Source: Spirochaetales bacterium
Lineage (GTDB): Bacteria > Spirochaetota > Spirochaetia > B11-G9
Assembly: GCA_027077185.1 (NCBI GenBank)
Contig: JALTGJ010000376.1
Coordinates: 1-7,529, forward strand
Direction of reading: 5' to 3'
DNA: 7,529 nucleotides
A program made the position numbers and the translations under genes. Position 1 is the first letter of the stretch, and every line of letters starts with the position of its first letter. The notes under the pieces are model-generated. The model did not search any database, was not told where the DNA came from, and saw nothing but the letters and a program-made list of their open reading frames with translations. Of this stretch, positions 5,524-7,529 are shown piece by piece.

Positions 5524-7134
5524 ATGAAAAGCTACGACCCTCTGCTTATAGATACAGGTAGGGGGTCTTCGGTTTTTTACAATAAAAGGCATCTCTATAA
5601 TCCCAGGGAACCAATAGAAAGAGCCGTTCTAAGGGCAAAACAAATACAATTACAAACCGACACTCTTTATATTCTGAACTCACCTTTGCTTTTTTACGGT
5701 GTATCGGAAATTATAGAAAACCTTCCTTCCGGATCCCATATTATCTGTTTTGAGATATCAGAAAGCCTGTACAGACTTTCAAAAGACAACATACCGGATA
5801 GTATTTTAGAATCAAAAATTTTAACCTTTATAAGCAGTACAAATAAAAATAATATCTATAGCAGGATAAATGATCTTGGTATTTGGAATTTCCGCAGAGT
5901 GAAAGCAATTAATCTTTCCGGGGGATATTCTCTACACTCTGAAGAATATAAAAATATATTAGAACATATTGATAATAGTATTCAGGACTACTGGAAAAAC
6001 CGCATGACTCTGGTCCATATGGCTCCTTTATGGATAAAGAACATTTTTTTAAATTTGTTAAAACTCAATAATAAAAAGGATATTCCTTTAACAAATATTT
6101 TTCCTAATACTAATTGTCCTGTTCTTGTTGCAGGTGCAGGGGAATCCCTGGAAAATTCCATTGGTTTTATTAAAAAGCAGAGAAATTATATAAAAATTTT
6201 AGCAGTGGATACTGCTGTCTCAACTTTGCTGGAAAATGGAATCAATCCGGATTATATTGTTGCAGTTGACGCTCAAATATATAATTTGTATGACTTTTAT
6301 AAAGTAAAAAATATGAATATTCCTCTTTTCTTTGATATTACCGGCTATCCGGGTATTCTTTCTGTTTTGAAAGGTAATATAACAGCATTTATATCTAATT
6401 TTGCAAATACAAAACTTCTGGACAGACTTGAAAAATACAAACTTCTTCCCAAAAGACTACCTGCCTTAGGCTCTGTCGGTATAACCGCTCTGCATATCGC
6501 TCTTGAAATTACTGAAAATACTGTATTTTTTACAGGACTTGATTTTTCATACAAAATTGGTAAATCCCATGCAAACGGATCGCCGGGTCATTTCCTGACA
6601 CTAAGCACCACAAACAGATTCAAACCTCTGGAGCAGCCGGAATTATACTATTCACGCCCTCTTATACATACAAAAGACAAACATGGGAATCCATGTATTA
6701 CAGATTTAATACTGTCGTCATATGCCAAATTAAAAGTAAGTACCTTCAAGGAAAATAACAGACTAAAAGATATTGGAATTGGAGGCCTTTATAATGGAAG
6801 TAATTTCCAAAATACATCCGAAATAACTTCAATTAACAATTCTAAATGTCAAAACTTTTCTTTCCCTAAACAGACCACTTCATTAACAGACAACTATAAA
6901 ACTTTTATAAGTAACGAACTTAAACTGCTTAAGAAGGCATATTCAGAAACTTTTCAATATTTGTCTAAACAGGAATCTAATTCAGTTGAACTAATAACAC
7001 TTCTTAAAGAAGTCGACTATATTTATATTCATTTCCCTGATAAGTCTCCCTATCCATCACTGGATTCTGGCTATCTTAAAAGAATACTGGTTTCATGCGG
7101 GTATTATATAAATATCCTTGAACGCTGTCTTTAA
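5524..7134 (+). CDS. Maf/DUF115-family protein (motility-associated factor, MptE-like domain)
   Basis: Proteins of this family are tied to flagellin glycosylation, probably transferring nonulosonic or other sugars to flagellin; a related fold is found in archaeal 6-hydroxymethylpterin diphosphokinase MptE. Of 536 residues, about 1-190 are an unassigned N-terminal region. The DUF115 core is about 197-355: [13 protein letters not shown] (198-210) with the glycine-rich loop G204-A-G206, [23 protein letters not shown] (split around 227-249) ending in Asp249, [14 protein letters not shown] (314-327) and FFTGLDFSY (335-343) with Asp340. The C-terminal 170 residues are low-conservation and helical. 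There is no signal peptide, so it is cytoplasmic. The ATG is six bases after the upstream TGA (a tandem TGATAA) and lacks a ribosome binding site, so translation probably depends on ribosomes arriving from the parvulin gene. Its TAA overlaps the lepA stop. The enzymatic activity is inferred from the family only. Confidence 0.8.
   Translation: MKSYDPLLIDTGRGSSVFYNKRHLYNPREPIERAVLRAKQIQLQTDTLYILNSPLLFYGVSEIIENLPSGSHIICFEISESLYRLSKDNIPDSILESKILTFISSTNKNNIYSRINDLGIWNFRRVKAINLSGGYSLHSEEYKNILEHIDNSIQDYWKNRMTLVHMAPLWIKNIFLNLLKLNNKKDIPLTNIFPNTNCPVLVAGAGESLENSIGFIKKQRNYIKILAVDTAVSTLLENGINPDYIVAVDAQIYNLYDFYKVKNMNIPLFFDITGYPGILSVLKGNITAFISNFANTKLLDRLEKYKLLPKRLPALGSVGITALHIALEITENTVFFTGLDFSYKIGKSHANGSPGHFLTLSTTNRFKPLEQPELYYSRPLIHTKDKHGNPCITDLILSSYAKLKVSTFKENNRLKDIGIGGLYNGSNFQNTSEITSINNSKCQNFSFPKQTTSLTDNYKTFISNELKLLKKAYSETFQYLSKQESNSVELITLLKEVDYIYIHFPDKSPYPSLDSGYLKRILVSCGYYINILERCL
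5536..5578 (+). other. Hairpin plus T-tract at the start of the Maf-like gene
   Basis: GACCCTC (5536-5542) can pair with GGGGGTC (5561-5567) with one G-U pair, and inner CTG/CAG bases may extend the stem. TTCGG and six Ts (5573-5578) follow. It resembles an intragenic attenuator or weak terminator a few codons into the gene. The five-base gap before the T-tract and the long loop make it poorer than a standard terminator. Confidence 0.3.
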
Positions 7135-7529
7135 TCACTCTTGAGTATCGATAAAAAAGCAGACTGGGGAACCTCAACATTACCAACCATTTTCATTCTT
7201 TTTTTCCCTTCTTTCTGTTTTTCAAGAAGTTTTCTCTTTCTGGAGATATCCCCTCCATAACATTTTGCCGTAACATCTTTTCGAAGGGCATTAATCGTTT
7301 CTCTCGAAATTATTGTTCCTCCTATAGTACCCTGAATGGGAATTTTAAACTGTTGCCTGGGGATTTCTTCTTTTAACTTTCTACAGGCATTCCTTGCACG
7401 ATCTACTGCTGAGTCTCTGAATATAAGCTGGGATAGTGCATCAACAACCTGACCATTAACAAGAATATCAAGCCTTACAAGATCCGTCTGCTTATAACCA
7501 TGAAGTTCATAATCAAAAGAGGCATAGCC
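7131..7529 (-). CDS. lepA: Elongation factor 4 (LepA), C-terminal 132 residues
   Basis: LepA is a ribosome-bound GTPase related to EF-G that acts on stalled or initiating ribosomes. Only the C-terminal part is present; the 5' end lies beyond base 7529. The fragment carries the diagnostic C-terminal signature: [23 protein letters not shown], then [31 protein letters not shown], and the highly conserved [19 protein letters not shown] and [19 protein letters not shown]. The gene ends normally with ILKSD and a stop at 7133-7131, so the partial status comes from the window edge. It converges on the Maf-like gene, sharing a TTAA with that gene's stop. No terminator is visible for either gene. The identification is secure. 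Confidence 0.97.
   Translation of the reverse strand, partial: GYASFDYELHGYKQTDLVRLDILVNGQVVDALSQLIFRDSAVDRARNACRKLKEEIPRQQFKIPIQGTIGGTIISRETINALRKDVTAKCYGGDISRKRKLLEKQKEGKKRMKMVGNVEVPQSAFLSILKSD

Noticed and set aside
1306..5736. Five GGATCC hexamers (1306, 1459, 1783, 2266, 5731)
   Set aside because: This is somewhat more than expected for AT-rich DNA, but all are inside coding regions and fit ordinary codons such as Gly-Ser and Asp-Pro. There is no regular spacing.
6345..6554. Minus-strand 69-codon ORF opposite the Maf-like gene
   Set aside because: It is antisense to the DUF115 core, including the GSVG and TGLDFSY motifs.
1..7529. Mobile elements, CRISPR arrays, prophage or defence cassettes
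   Set aside because: No transposase, integrase, direct-repeat array or toxin-antitoxin pair was seen. The tRNA-Pro 3' end is not duplicated nearby, so there is no sign of an integrated island.

Overview
The window is AT-rich, densely coding DNA from a bacterium. I read it as chromosomal DNA of a spirochaete, most likely Treponema-like. That is an inference from gene content and style: a groES without groEL beside it, a membrane-anchored parvulin followed by a Maf/DUF115 protein, a JAMM-DinG helicase fusion, low GC and A-tract-rich promoters. No single marker proves it. I see no mobile element, CRISPR array, phage gene or integration scar.

Left block (1-1152). Three genes run on the minus strand away from a divergent promoter region: a possible 42-residue lipoprotein-like peptide (761 to 633), a TPR-like protein (630 to 67), and the start of a further gene with a hydrophobic N-terminus that leaves the window. 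On the plus strand a single-gene groES unit (829-1095) has two candidate promoters and ends at a strong hairpin terminator (1111-1152).

Middle block (1173-3881). This minus-strand unit starts at a near-consensus promoter (TTGACA, 17 bp, TATAGT), then tRNA-Pro(CGG), then 62 bp later a large Fe-S superfamily 2 helicase of the DinG/XPD type. The helicase carries an unusual N-terminal RadC-like JAMM metalloprotease-type domain. It ends convergently against groES.

Right block (3919-7529). A plus-strand two-gene operon starts at a TTGACA/extended -10 promoter whose -10 is embedded in a perfect 11-bp inverted repeat, probably an operator. Its first gene encodes a single-pass membrane parvulin-type peptidyl-prolyl isomerase (PpiD/SurA-like). 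Six bases later comes a Maf/DUF115-family protein of the kind linked to flagellin glycosylation. The operon meets the minus-strand 3' end of lepA (elongation factor 4), with both stop codons inside one TTAA.

Taken together this is mostly protein-quality and genome-maintenance housekeeping. The points most worth a second look are the JAMM-helicase fusion, the palindrome-controlled parvulin/Maf operon, and the overlooked small lipoprotein-like ORF that lies one frame away from being a signal peptide for the TPR protein.
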